Assembly (NCBI GenBank): GCA_030549495.1 | Contig: JAUIRK010000463.1 | Coordinates: forward strand, 185,001 to 249,000 | DNA from: Nectonema munidae | Lineage: Eukaryota > Nematomorpha > Nectonematoida > Nectonematidae | Length of the DNA stretch: 64,000 nucleotides | Direction of reading: 5' to 3' | In this document: positions 34,228 through 46,425 of the stretch, piece by piece | How the letters are laid out: each line of letters opens with the position of its first letter | Position numbering within the stretch: position 1 is the first letter of the stretch | The notes under the pieces: model-generated | The model's input: only the letters and a program-made list of their open reading frames with translations | What the model was told of the DNA's origin: nothing | The model's database searches: none | Program-made: the position numbers and the translations under genes

Positions 34228-37200
34228 CTCTGTGTATTCATCCTACACACGGATTTTTTTAACATAGTATGTTTTTTTATTATTTTAAATGTATGTTTTT
34301 TATTTAGAATTTTATACATGCCATTTTTCTTGTGTAAATCTTCTTCTTCTTCTATATAAAATATTTTTGTCTGAAGCGAAAAAAATTTTGGAGGGAGGAA
34401 ATTTTGGTAGAAAGCAAACTTTTGACAAATTCAAGAGGCATTATATATATGAATACGGAGATTCGCCAAGATACTATGTATTTATTTGTAAAAAATCTGA
34501 TGTCAAAAATGAATATCTTACACTTTTTCAAATTGCATGAAATTTTGTATTGAGGTTTGCCATATAGTTCCTAACTATCTTTCAAAATTTCAGATAATTT
34601 TAGTTTATATGAAAAAAGTTATGAGGCCTTAAAAATTTGTGGAGGGCATATATTGGTCTATATTCTATAACATGTATATATCTATCTATCTATTTATATA
34701 TTGTGGTTTTTTAGCATGAGATTTTCCTATCTTTTATAATAAGGTTTTTCTATCTTTATATGATCCACTATAGAGGAAAAAATCCAAGACTATTTTTGAA
34801 GTGAAAAATACCAATCGAATCTAAAATGCTGAGTAATCTTAGCCTACTTTTATTTTGAAAATTTTTTAATTCAGTTTAGAAATAGCACTTTTATGATTTT
34901 TTAACGAAGGGCATTCATTTTATTTATGCCGACAGTGTGCGAAGAAGAAATCACAACTTTTTATATTTAATATTTGGGTTTTCACGATACCACTTTCAAC
35001 CAAGGTTTGAACGCTACAAAGTAATTAGGTAGCTACTAGCTTCAAATAGGCCGCATTTATTTGTGTTTCATTGGCTGTTGTAATTTAGAAGTCATATCTC
35101 AATACGAAAATTATGGCACGCCTGTCTAATCGCAATAAAAAGCACGTATCAAGGTTTATAGAAATTATAGAAGGAATGATAAAAGCAATTACGTCGTTCA
35201 TTAAATAGTTGAGGAGGACTGATATGGCGTCAAAGGCGAGGCATGTTTGCTTAAGCTGCAACGAGCACTCGCCATTTCGCTCGACCAACTCCTGATTTAT
35301 TTTTGTGATTTTGGCTAAGCTTTTCCTAGAGTGCGATGGAAGACTTAGGTAGGCGAAGGAGGAAAAGGTATTTCTCTTCTTGATGCAGAGTTCTTCTTTA
35401 GCATTGTCAAAGCAGTTGGTGGTTGCGTTCAGATCCCTCTCTATTTCTGTATAACTTCGGTTTGAATCTGAAGCTAGTTAAAAAATTCACTCTTTTAAAT
35501 ATACACTTCCTTTGAAAGATCATACTCTCAATAATATACAAAATATATGCTATCAACACTCGTTAATCCGCCATCCTTCGTTATGAGTACAAATCATTTT
35601 ATATTCTTAAAGTTTTTCCTACTCTTTTCACCTTTGGAAACGGGAAAGATAAAAGATTAATTTTTGAAGCTTTTAGTGAAATTTTTTAGTTATTTCAGTA
35701 ATATTTCTTCAGGCGTAGACACTCTGGAGGGATAAACGAGGGATATACGATATAGCGACATACGTTAAAGCGATACTTTTAAGGCGACAGACATGTTTAA
35801 GTGGTGATCGCTTGAGCGATAAAACTATGTCAAATATTTCCAAATATTTAATATATTTACGCTATATCGCGCAGTTGTTTATCGCTCATGCGTATCAGTG
35901 CCATTTCTCCACACTCTTGAAAATTTCATTATCAAAATACTTTTTTAAAGGTTTTTTTTCGGATTAACGAACGATGACTGTAGTGCCGTGGTTTGGATAA
36001 TTTTCTCTCAAAAAATTGAACAAAGGAGAAGGGTGGCTGATATTTGGGTGAAAAAATAAATTTTTGAGTCGTAGCAATATATTAAAAAGGAAATAAGATG
36101 TAGAGGTTTATTATTTCAACTAAGAGAAAAAAGGAGTAAAATTTATTCAAAATTGCTGAGTCACACTCTACGTCCTCTTATTCAATTGACATGATCTTTA
36201 TTTCAAATTAGCTTCTACAAAATATTATTTATTATAATGCAGTGATTGTACTAAATAATAACCAAAATATTTATTTAAAAATATCAAATAATTTTTTTGA
36301 TCATGTTCCATGTTTAGGTTTTTTTTTCGAAAATTGGATACGTTTCTTAAATATCGTATTTCTTTTATTCCAATACGATTTTACGGTACAAAAAATGAAG
36401 TTAAAAATAAGAAATTTGTTTTCGAACTGAAACGTAGGCCATCACTGGCATCATTAATAAAGACCAGCATCCCATAAAATAATTATCGTTTGTTAATATT
36501 AAAAAAATAAATAAATTACATTTTGGATGGGGTTCAAAACAAACAAAAACAAACGAAACGTTTCTAAAGGAATGAATAGGGCTAATAAAGATAAGGGATG
36601 TCAAAACTTTTGTAAAACGGATATGTGAAAAATGCAGTGAGATGATTATAGTGTATAACCTCTCTCGGAAAAATCGTTATTGGAAAACTTTGTGTCAATT
36701 TCACATTGATCAAAGAAAAATTATTGTGTACTCTAAAATAGCTTCAGAAAGTTGAAATAAATGTACAATTGCTTACTTAAGGTAGAATTTAGGCACAGTA
36801 TTTAGATTAAGTGTACAAATATATTGAAGGATTTTCGTAGATTAAATATAGGAATACTCGGTCTCGAAAAATTATCAAAAATTAATTGTCTGCTTTTATA
36901 TGTGAACACATTTTTGTATAAATTAAAGAAGACAACATTCATTTCGCAGGTCACTGAAAACCAATTTTGCAGGAAGGCGCTGAAACGATGATTGGCAGCA
37001 GGAAGAATTGATAGTGATGAATTTGAAAATGTAATAATAATAATAATAAAATAAATATTAAAAAATCGCACCTTCTTTAGCACTCTGACCAAAAAGTATA
37101 GCGAAAATATGGTAAAGGTATTTTGAGGGCATGACAGCACAGTGTATAATAGGTAAGATGGTGGTATGTGTATGAATAATATATGAATAAATGAGAATGA

Positions 37201-38480
37201 CTAAATGAAAATACTCATTCCAGTATATCAAGGGATAAAGGAAATCACATAATGAATAAGGAGGACAAGAAGCCACTTAAGTCTTTCTATACATATACAG
37301 ATACATTACACACACATGCTATATATATAGATGGCGTTAAATTTATGATATATATTGCTGCTGGCTAATGAGAATGGCTATTACAATACTGTAGTAACTT
37401 ATCTCACAACGATGATTCTGTTTGTTTTGCACAAGAAAAGTGGTGATTTGCTAGCGCTCAAACCAATGAAAAAGGGATCATATCAGAGTGAGAGGTGTGG
37501 CATTGTTGACTTTTCTCGAAAGAAGTCAAAACTTGAGAAGTTCTTGACTAATTGTGTTAAAAGCACACAATGAAATATCACATAATTCATAAGTGCGTAT
37601 ATACTACGTGCAATCTCTTTCATATTGCGGTAGTAGAGTTTGCTTCCATTTTCATATGCACAAATCGAACTAGCTGTGCTCTTACACTAATCAAAGTTCA
37701 GATTATCCACTTATCCATTTTAAAATTATTATAAAAGAATTTTTACTACGCCAAAGCAAGGAAAAAGTGTCGTAAAAGAGATCAGATGTGCCAAACAAAA
37801 GAAAGCGAATATCTACACTTTTCCTACATTTGTTAAATATATTTTATGGGCTCAGAAGAATTCTAATGTCAAGGAAGTACATTTAGAAATAGAAAAAGAA
37901 GAACCAAGCGTTTAAATAGAAATACCAGTTCTTACGAATATAATAAATAAATAAAAAAAATCTGTACCCAATGTCAGTCTTATCAGAAGCAGAGCCCCAT
38001 GCAAATAAGAAAGTTTACTAAAGAGTTTCTCAAGCGTTGTTCCCCAAAACACTAGGGTCAGAAAAAGCTGCTATTTTACAATAAAAGACTTTTCAAACTC
38101 ACAAAAAACTTTTTGGATGTTTTTTTAATGAAAAATTATTATCAATCAGGTATCCTGGACGAGCAATAAGATTCGAATGCAACATTACTAATAAACATGA
38201 TATACAAAAGCATTAATTTGTCTCAAACCAGTATTTAATATCGCATGTATTTTTTCATTCTAGTTTGCGCATTATCATATATTTTTAGAATGATTAAAAT
38301 TATTACAAAATTTTATACACTTTTTAAATTTTACTTGTATGTTAATGAAACTCATGGAATAACGCCAATTTGATATGTTGCACGTAAAATTTGATCGAAA
38401 AATTCAAAAGTTATAAGCAATATAAAAACTTATCTGAACTGGCTGGCATTACACATGTGTATTAAATTGATAACTATGAC
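34228..38480. other. AT-rich stretch without recognised genes
   Basis: Plus-strand open frames at 34289-34540 and 37355-37573 and a minus-strand one at 36802-37140 show no recognisable motifs. 35141-35208 repeats 32206-32272 with scattered differences. 35740-35890 is locally rich in GCGATA/TATCGC words and may be a decayed palindromic element. TATATA-rich and TCTA microsatellite patches occur near 34670-34700. Confidence 0.35.
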
Positions 38481-38867
38481 TTGTTAACCCTATTAGTGCT
38501 GGGGGCGTAAAACGCCCCCTTCACTAAAAAATTAATTGTAGAAAATTGGCCTTCAAATTTTGTGACTTTTCCTAAAATCGCTAGCTGCATCTTTTGAAAC
38601 CATTTTCATGGTAGTTGAATGACCCTTTCATGTCCAAAACTGTCAATCAAAATCAAAAATTAAAATTTTTCAGCAAAATTTTGACATTATCTGTACTTAA
38701 CCTTATAACCTAGAATCTATATTATATAATACCCTGAAATTTATAATTATATACAGTTTGGAACGCATAACACTTTATATATTTAATTTTTTCAATAATC
38801 ATGGCTACTTTTTAGAAAATGTCAATCAAAATTTTGATTGATCAAAAATGTATCTAATAAAATATAC

Positions 38868-40490
38868 CTTCAAATTTTACATAAAATATACGTTTTTATA
38901 CTAAATCGGTCATGCTGTTTTCATTTCTGGACTCATTTTTTACATTTGGGATTTGAAAATACCTATAAATGTTAATCAAATTTGCGGTTTACTTCTGAAA
39001 ATTGTCTTCAAAAACATTCCTTTACATTTTACATAAAATATATGCGTTATACCAAATCGATCATGTTGTTTTCATTTCTGGACTCATTTTTTAAATTTAG
39101 GATTTGAAAATACCTATAAGTGTTAATCAAATTTGCGGTTTACTTCTTAAAATTGTCTCCAAAAACATTCCTTCACATTTTACATAAAATATATGTGTTA
39201 TACTAAATCGGCCATCCTGGTTTCATTTCAGGACTCATTTTTTACGTTTAGGATCTGAAAATACCTATAAGTGTTAATCAAATTTGCGGTTTACTTCTAA
39301 AAATTATCTCCAAAAACATTCATTCAAATTTTACAATGAAATATATGTGTTATACTAAATCGGCCATGCTGGTTTCATTTCTGGACTCATTTTTTACGTT
39401 TAGGATGTGAAAATACCTATAAGTGCTAATAAAATTTGCGGTTTACTTCTAAAAATTGTCTGCAAATACATTCATTCAAATTTTACAATGAAATATATGT
39501 TTTTATACCAAATCAACCATACTGTTTTCATTTCTGAACCCATTTTTCACATTTAGAGGTTTTAAAATATCTGTCAATGTCAATCAAATTTGCGGTTTAC
39601 TTCTAAAAGTTATCTCCAAAAATATTCTCTCAATTTTACATGAAATATATGTTTTTATACCAAATCAATCATGCTGTTTTCATTACTAAACTCATTTTTT
39701 ACATTTAGGATGTGAAAACACTTATAAGTGTTAATCAAATTTGCGGTTTACTTCTAAAAATTGTCTCCAAAAACATTCATTCAAATTTTACAATTAAATA
39801 TATGTTTTTATACTAAATCAACCATGCTACTTTCATTTATGAACTCAATTTTTGAAGTTTGAATTTGAAAATACCTATAAGTATCAATCAAATTTGCGTT
39901 TAGTTCTAAAATTTGTTTTCAAAAATATTGATTCAAATTTTACATGAAATATATGTTTTTATAGCAAATAGATCATGATGATTTCATTTCTGAATACAGT
40001 TTTCGCATTTAGAAATTTTACTGCTAGTGTCAATCAAATTTACGGTTTATGTCGTAAAACTATAACCCAAAATATTCTCTCTAATTTTACATGAAATATA
40101 TGTTTTTATACGAATTCGACCATGATAATTTTTATTTTTGAAATCATTTTTTGCATTTAGAGGTTTTAAATGTCTTAAAGTATCAATCAAATGTTCGATT
40201 TACGTCTAATGTCTACAGAATATTTTTAAAATTTAAATAAAATATCTGTTTTTATGCCAAATGGAAGATGCTGGTTTCATTGTTGGACTCAGGTTTGGTA
40301 TTTATGGTTTTAAAATATCTGAAAGCTTCAATCAGATTTGCGGTTTACTTCTAGATACTGTCTTCAAAAATATTTAAAAAAAAATAAAATATCTGTTTTA
40401 TACCAAATCGACTATGCTTATTTTATTTCTGTACTTGATTTTGGATAATACGGTTAAAAAATATCTCGAAGTGGCAATTGAATTAAATTC
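38868..40490 (+). repeat. Tandem array A, ~151-bp unit, about 11 units
   Basis: The marker TTTGCGGTTTACTTCT recurs at 38983, 39134, 39285, 39437, 39591, 39742, 39895, 40041, 40192, 40339 and about 40485, giving spacings of 146-154 and mostly 151. Each unit also has ATGAAATATATGTTTTTATA, CATGCTG-TTTCATTTCTG and GAAAATACCTATAAGTG-like words. The first four units are the most alike; units after about 39900 are increasingly degraded. There are no open frames. Confidence 0.9.
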
Positions 40491-41089
40491 TGTAAAAAAT
40501 TTTCAAAAAATGGCTGTATATTAGATATATAGTGAAAATATACTTTTTTTTGTATATTTTCGCTTATAATACTTTCTACAATCATCTTGAGTATGAAATA
40601 TTTATTAAAAAAAACAAAACGTATTATAAAATCTTTTGAAAATTTGTATGAGAGAAGGAACCAAGTTGAAAACTAATTTAAAAGAGAACATGTGATCAAA
40701 ACAAAAATTTAAAAAAATATGTATCTTGACTAAATGGAAGATCTACCATGTTCTAATGAACTAGGAAGTCGTTTAATTATATAATAGATGCTTTAAAAAG
40801 ATTTTGACTGTGAAAAAGAAGTTCCTCTTTTACAAATAAAAAATATTTAAATCTATAGCTTATCATATAGGATTACAATTAACATTTATCTAAGATGGGT
40901 AGGAAATCTGAAAATTTAGAATAGGTCAGATTTATCAAAAAGGGCACCGATGCCAATATGTGAGAATTTAGTCACTATCAAGATATTTTTAATTTAAATT
41001 GAATTTGTCCATCTTTTTCCTTTTGCGTCAAAGAAATAATTTTTTAGATGAAGAACGTGGACAACTTTTTGAAATTGAACAATGAAAAT
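40491..41089. other. Spacer between the two satellite arrays
   Basis: AT-rich unique-looking sequence inside the piggyBac-type element; no coding potential is seen. Confidence 0.5.
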
Positions 41090-42235
41090 TTTTTTAATTT
41101 TTTGACAGGTTTAATTGATTTTCATAAAAAATAAATATCACCACTGAATTCAGCATATTTGAAATGGGTATACATGTGTAAAAAACTTTATATATTTATT
41201 TAGATAAAAAGTTTCTTTTTGAGATGGGCTGTTACATTTAGATCAATTTTTTGACACGTTTGATTGATTTTCATAAAAAATGAAAATCACCACTGAATTC
41301 AGCATATTTGAAAATGGGTATACATGTGTAAAAACTTTATATAATTATTTAGATAAAAAGTTTCTTTTTGAGATGAGCTGTCACATTTAGATCAATTTTT
41401 TGACAGGTTTGATTGATTTTCATAAAAAATGAATATCACGACTGAATTCAGCATATTTGAAAATGGGTATACATGTGTAAAAAAACTTTATATAATTATT
41501 TAGATAAAAAGTTTCTTTTTGAGATGAGCTGTCCCATTTAGATCAATTTTTTGACAGGTTTTATTGATTTTCATAAAAAATGAATATCACCACTGAATTC
41601 AGCATATTTGAAAATGGGTATACATGTGTAAAAAACTTTATATAATTATTTAGATAAAAAGTTTTTTTTGTGATGAGCTGTCACATTTAGATCAATTTTT
41701 TGACAGATTTGATTGATTTTCATAAAAAATGATCACCACTGAATTCAGCATATTTGAAAATGGGTATACATGTGTAAAAAACTTTATACAATTATTTAAA
41801 TAAAAAGTTCGTTTTTGAGATGAGCTGTCACATTTAGATCAATTTTTTGACAGTTTTGATTGATTTTTATAAGAAATTAATATCACAACTGAATTCAGCA
41901 TATTTGAAAATGGGTATACATGTGTAAAAAACTTTATATAATTTTTTAGATAAGAAGTTTCTTTTTGAGATGAGCTGTCACGTTTAGATCAATTTTTTGA
42001 CAGGTTTGATTGATTTTCATAAAAAATGAATATCACCACTGAATTCAGCATATTTGAAAATGGGTATACATGTGTAAAAAATGTTATATAATTATTTAAA
42101 TAAAAAGTTCCTTTTTGAGATGAGCTGTCAAATATAAATTAATATTTTGACAGGTTTGATTGATTTTGATTAAAAAAAATGGACATCACCATTGAATTCA
42201 GCATTGTTGAAATATATATGTAACATTAAAAATAT
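41090..42235 (+). repeat. Tandem array B, ~150-bp unit, about 7.6 units
   Basis: The marker TTTGACA(G/C) recurs at 41101, 41250, 41399, 41550, 41699, 41846, 41996 and 42146, spaced 147-151. Units share GAATTCAGCATATTTGAAAA, GGGTATACATGTGTAAAAAA and GAGATGAGCTGTCACATTTA. Units are much more alike than in array A, so this array was amplified or homogenised more recently. I see no convincing similarity between the A and B units. Confidence 0.92.
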
Positions 42236-42311
42236 TTATAAAAACTTATTAATATCTGAGAAAAATTGGGGGGGGGGGCGGACAAATTTTGCCAAGCACT
42301 AATAGGGTTAA

Positions 42312-42825
42312 AAGGTGTGGTAAAATACATGTATTGAGTTGCGATATCTACTTGCGTTGACATAAAACACTCCTCGCTTTTAAAAAAATCAATAAATCAA
42401 GCTGAAGACTACCTTATTCACATAATATAAGCAGCTATGTTTACGAAAAATCAATAAACAGGATGCTTAATGATACACAAGTGTTCAGAAGTCAAAATAA
42501 CCTATTTCTTTTTTTTCTTTTTTTGATAAAAACGCCTATAAAAGTTGAGAAAGTTTATTATACTCAGTTAAAAACAGTCTTTTAATTTCGTTTTTTACTT
42601 ATAAAAATAGAAAATTTCAAAAAACATTCAAAAAAATTATTTCCCCTACTTAAAACATCATTGAATTAAATTTGTTTGCACAGTAAATTAAACAAAACTT
42701 GTCTGGAATAATTATTAAAATTAGTTAATTTTTATTCTATCTATTTTTATAGTTTTGTTTTTTCACAAAAAGTATTTTAAATTAGCATACTAATTTGAAA
42801 TAAAAAAAATTTATTGAAAAAATAT
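42312..42825. other. AT-rich stretch between the element and the minisatellite
   Basis: No features are supported here. Confidence 0.4.
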
Positions 42826-43440
42826 GAGGACGAATTCAATGTGAAAAAGGACGAATTTAAGTAAAAAAGGACGAATTCAATGTGAAAAGGGACCAATTTA
42901 ATGAAAAAGAACGAATTTTGAAAAAGGACGAATTTAAGTGAAAAAGGGCAAATTCAATGTGAAAAAGGACGAATTTAAGTGAAAAAGGATGAATTTAAGT
43001 GAAAAAGGACGAATTCAACGTGAAAAAGAACGAATTTAAAGTGAAAAAAGACGAATTCAATGTGAAAAAAGACGAATTTAAAGTGAAAAAGGACGAATTT
43101 AAAGTGAAAAAAGACAAATTCAATGTGAAAAAGGACGAATTTAATGAAAAAGGACGGATTTAAGTGAAAAAGGACAAATTCAATGTGAGAAAGGACGAAT
43201 TTAAGTGAAAAAAGATGAATTCAATGTGAAAAAAGACGAATACAAAGTGAAAATGACGAATTCAAAGTGAAAAGGGATTCAAAGTGAAAAAGGACGAATT
43301 AAAAGTGAAAAAGGTCGAATTTAATGAAAAAGGACGAATTTAATGAAAAAAGGACAAATTTAAGTGAAAAAGGACAAATTCAATGTGAAAAAGGACGAAT
43401 TTAAGTGAAAAAGGATGAATTCATCGTTAAAAAGGACGAA
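42826..43440 (+). repeat. 20-bp minisatellite, about 30 copies
   Basis: Tandem units have consensus AAAAAGGACGAATTTAAGTG and alternate with a GGACGAATTCAATGTGAAAA variant. Length varies by a base or two because of dropouts. The alternation of ATTTAAGTG and ATTCAATGTG units suggests a higher-order unit of about 40 bp. The same GACGAATT/GACAAATT word characterises the degenerate arrays at 781-1075 and the foldback at 3640-3845. The array does not keep a reading frame. Confidence 0.9.
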
Positions 43441-46285
43441 AATGGCCTATGGTGGCTTGCTTTTTTAGATCATATTTTCTTAAAATATGTATAACATTCC
43501 CTATACGGATTTTAACAAATAACTTACACTTAAAAAATGAAATGAAAAATACCTCTATATGTGTTCAAATATGGGGGACTGTCCATTCAAAAATTCTGAA
43601 AGGTTCCTTTATAATTTTTTTTTCAATTAATTATTTCTCATGAAATTACTCTGTATATCACAGGAAAAATAGAAGACATTTTCATTTTAATTTTCCTAAA
43701 GATGCCTAAATAAGATAAAATGTGTTTTATTGAGTTTATATTGTAATATTGATTGAATTGATAATAATTGTTAGAATAATCGAATTTAATGTTATCTAAA
43801 ATAAAAAATATCTTATTCTGCTACTAAAGTTTAGTATTTATTCAAAAAACATAAACAAAAATTTATTAGAAAAACGACCCCTAAAAAGAAAAAAAATATC
43901 CATTTATTTCCAACAATTTTCTTTTACTCTGATATTTTTAAATGAAAAATACTAAATCGACCTTTGTTATATAAAACAATGAAAAAAAAGAATATAACTT
44001 CATGCGGTTAATTATGGCTATTTTTTGGAACTAAATAAAATTTGACTGACCTGGCAAAAAAGGAGATGTTGCAAAAAGAAAAGCCTATTTATTGGTAAAA
44101 CCTATAGCCTATGATTACCTCAAAGAGTAGAGCTTTCCAATGATACCATTTCAATAAAAAAGATTGCTTAAATCTTCACGTTATGCTCGTGGAGAAAAGT
44201 GGTGACACTTTTTTTACCAAAATTTAGACCCAAATTTCTGAAGTAAAGCCCAATTATCAAAAAATGTCTAGAGTATATATACTAAACAATAAGCTTCCAA
44301 ATGTTTTTCTTCAAAACAAATAAGTAAACATTTTCAAAAAAATCGTATTATTATTATTAATAGTTAACATAGACATTACACCCAATCAAATTGTTTCCAT
44401 GAAATAAAACCGTAATTTCAAAGTTAAGTGTGTTGAAATTTTGTGTAGAATTTTGAAATGGTGCTTTCAATATGTATGTAAAATACTGTTTGAAAATTTT
44501 ATTTTAAGAAAATAAAATTGAAGAAAAATATTCCAACGAATTTGAAGTAAAAATTAAGTACTAAAGCGCTGTATTTATTTATTTTTATAACTAACACAAA
44601 CTCTTGATCGTTACAGTTTTTCATGTCTTGAAGATCGTTATCGATTTAAGAAAAATAAAGAAAAAATACGTCTATTCAAACAAATTAGTCCACGTCAAGT
44701 AAAATTTTCCTTCCATATTTAATTTTTCAGTTTTAATAAAAGTTTGGCTTCCTTATATTGATGAAGATGAACTTTCAAGTGTTGTATATCCCCTAAAATT
44801 TGTGATGCTAATTCAAAACAGAGATGTGAAAGTTACCAAAATTATTGCTGATAGTTTCACCTTTACGAGTGTAGCAGCGAAACAATAAAACTTTCATTTC
44901 GCGTATGATGTTTTGCCATATTTTTGATGTAAACTACGCAAACGATTTCCAGATTCTTCGCTTCTTCCAACACATTTTACTTTAAGACATCACTCCCTAA
45001 ACTTCAAAGATACTACGCTGATAAATTTTGATATAAAATACAAAGAAGATTTGAAAAACGCATTTTAGATTGTACTTCTCTTAATCGTTTGTTTTGAAAA
45101 GTTCTAATTTCAATAAAATTTGTTTTTTTTTCTTGATTATAAGTTTTATTTTTCCAGTTATTTCTAAAAATAATGCCAAAACGTCTAAACAATTCCAAAA
45201 CTAAGTGTTTACAATGAAATGTTTGACTCTCTACTAAAAAAATTGGGACAAATTTTGGGTTTAAAATTGCGTATCCCTTATCGGGATAAGGGACTACAAA
45301 ATGCAGTCATTCAATTTTTGTCAATTCATGTTTTTTATAGTAATTTTAAATTTCATACCTCTAACAACCTAAAATTTCCTTAAGCAATTGACTTTTAAAT
45401 GAAAATAAAATTTGGGTTGAATGTAGTTTAGAAAAAAAGTTAATGTATTTGTTCTCTTTCATCTAAAAATGACTAGATATTGTAGTCACATATTTCATGT
45501 TGCAATTAGTTTATCAACCTATGTAACTTGAGATCAGCAGTTGTCATCATCCTATTTATTGATTGATGTATAATATTGTATACATCATATCATGTTATAT
45601 GATATATTGATTAGTTGGGATTTGAAACTTCTCACTAATTATCATGAGCAAAAATTTCTTTTTTGAAGCTTGTTGTTTCTTGGAAATAGAAAAAATATGC
45701 GAGGATGATATAGAAATGGTTAAGACTAGTGAATATGACATTTTTTAAAGTTATCATGAAGACGTGTATAGAAGATACTATTGATTTTGTGAATGAAATA
45801 GTTGAAAAAGATGATCTAGAAGATTACCTTAAATTTTATCCTGAAAATCGTATACTTCCTGAAGATTTAACTTCAAATGAACACGACGATATTTGTAAAG
45901 GATTAAAAAGGGGAATAAAATAAAGTATACTATTTTTTGATTGAGACGAAAGAAGTGAACGATTTCTGAAGATTATAAAGAAAAGGAGTTTTTGACCTGC
46001 AAAAAAATGCCCTAAAAGTTTTTGAAATTTAGACACAAAATCGAGTTCGACCTCAAATGCAATTATTTATCTGGAAAAGAGAATAAATGACGTTAGAGTT
46101 TGGAATTAGTCAAGTTATTTAAAATAACGCAGGCCAAAAAATAGAATTGTAGATAATTTTTTAGCAAGTGATAGTTTGGCACTAAAGCGTTTTAAAATAA
46201 AATGTGCCGTTAGTAGAACTCTTCGTCAAAAAAAAATCCTTCTTTTATCTTATAAACAAACTAGAGAAGTTGACATAACATTCGA
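43441..46285. other. AT-rich stretch; one unrecognised acidic open frame
   Basis: 45729-45923 (plus) encodes 64 acidic residues including IEDTIDFVNEIVEKDD and LEDYLKFYPENRILPEDL. This composition is protein-like and unlike the neighbourhood. Another short open segment just upstream, in a different frame from about 45645, also looks protein-like. I do not recognise either; they may be remnants of a mobile-element protein or of a host exon. A 9-bp palindrome (TCCCTTATC-GG-GATAAGGGA) lies at about 45274-45293. Confidence 0.3.
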
Positions 46286-46425
46286 GTCTCGGCAGATGGC
46301 CTAGTGGTAAGAGCTAGGGTATTGATCCAGATGGTCTGGGTTCGATTCCCAATCATGACAATCATTACCATCTGTCCAATTATGGAAGATGATTTACAAT
46401 GTTCCTAAAAAAATGACCCATTTAT
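46286..46425 (+). repeat. tRNA-like SINE head, second family
   Basis: 46286-46360 looks like a tRNA: an A box TGGCCTAGTGGTAAGAGC, a perfect B box GGTTCGATTCC and a T-arm-like GGG/CCC stem. The would-be acceptor arms pair at only about five of seven positions, the D stem does not pair, and the anticodon loop lacks the invariant U33. So it is not a working tRNA gene. Unlike copies 1-3 at 1876-5697, the body after it (ATCATTACCATCTGTCCAAT) is different, so this is a separate SINE family or a tRNA pseudogene. Confidence 0.55.

Larger units (their letters stand above)
38488..42307. mobile_element. piggyBac-type non-autonomous element carrying two satellite arrays
   Basis: It is flanked by TTAA at 38484-38487 and 42308-42311. 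The left terminus is CCCTATTAGTGCTGGGGGC; the right read inward is CCCTATTAGTGCTTGGC, with the first 14 bases matching exactly. Just inside the left terminus GGGGGCGTAAAACGCCCCC (38501-38519) forms a hairpin, a feature seen next to many piggyBac-type ends; the right side has a G run and GCGG at the corresponding place. The 3.8-kb interior has no transposase; it consists of a short unique lead, array A (38868-40490), a spacer and array B (41090-42235). Alternatively, two MITE ends flank unrelated satellite DNA by chance, but the exact terminal match and TTAA on both sides argue against that. Confidence 0.72.

Noticed and set aside
35740-35890. MITE with CGATA-rich ends
   Set aside because: The apparent inverted ends do not align well and no target duplication was found.
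38868-42235. CRISPR-like array
   Set aside because: The repeats are long contiguous tandem units of about 150 bp with no unique spacers, in a eukaryotic context.
42826-43440. Repetitive coding sequence (K-D-E-F type protein)
   Set aside because: Unit length wobbles and no frame stays open across the array.
46286-46360. Functional tRNA gene
   Set aside because: A and B boxes are good, but the acceptor and D stems pair poorly and the anticodon loop lacks U33; a SINE head or pseudogene fits better.
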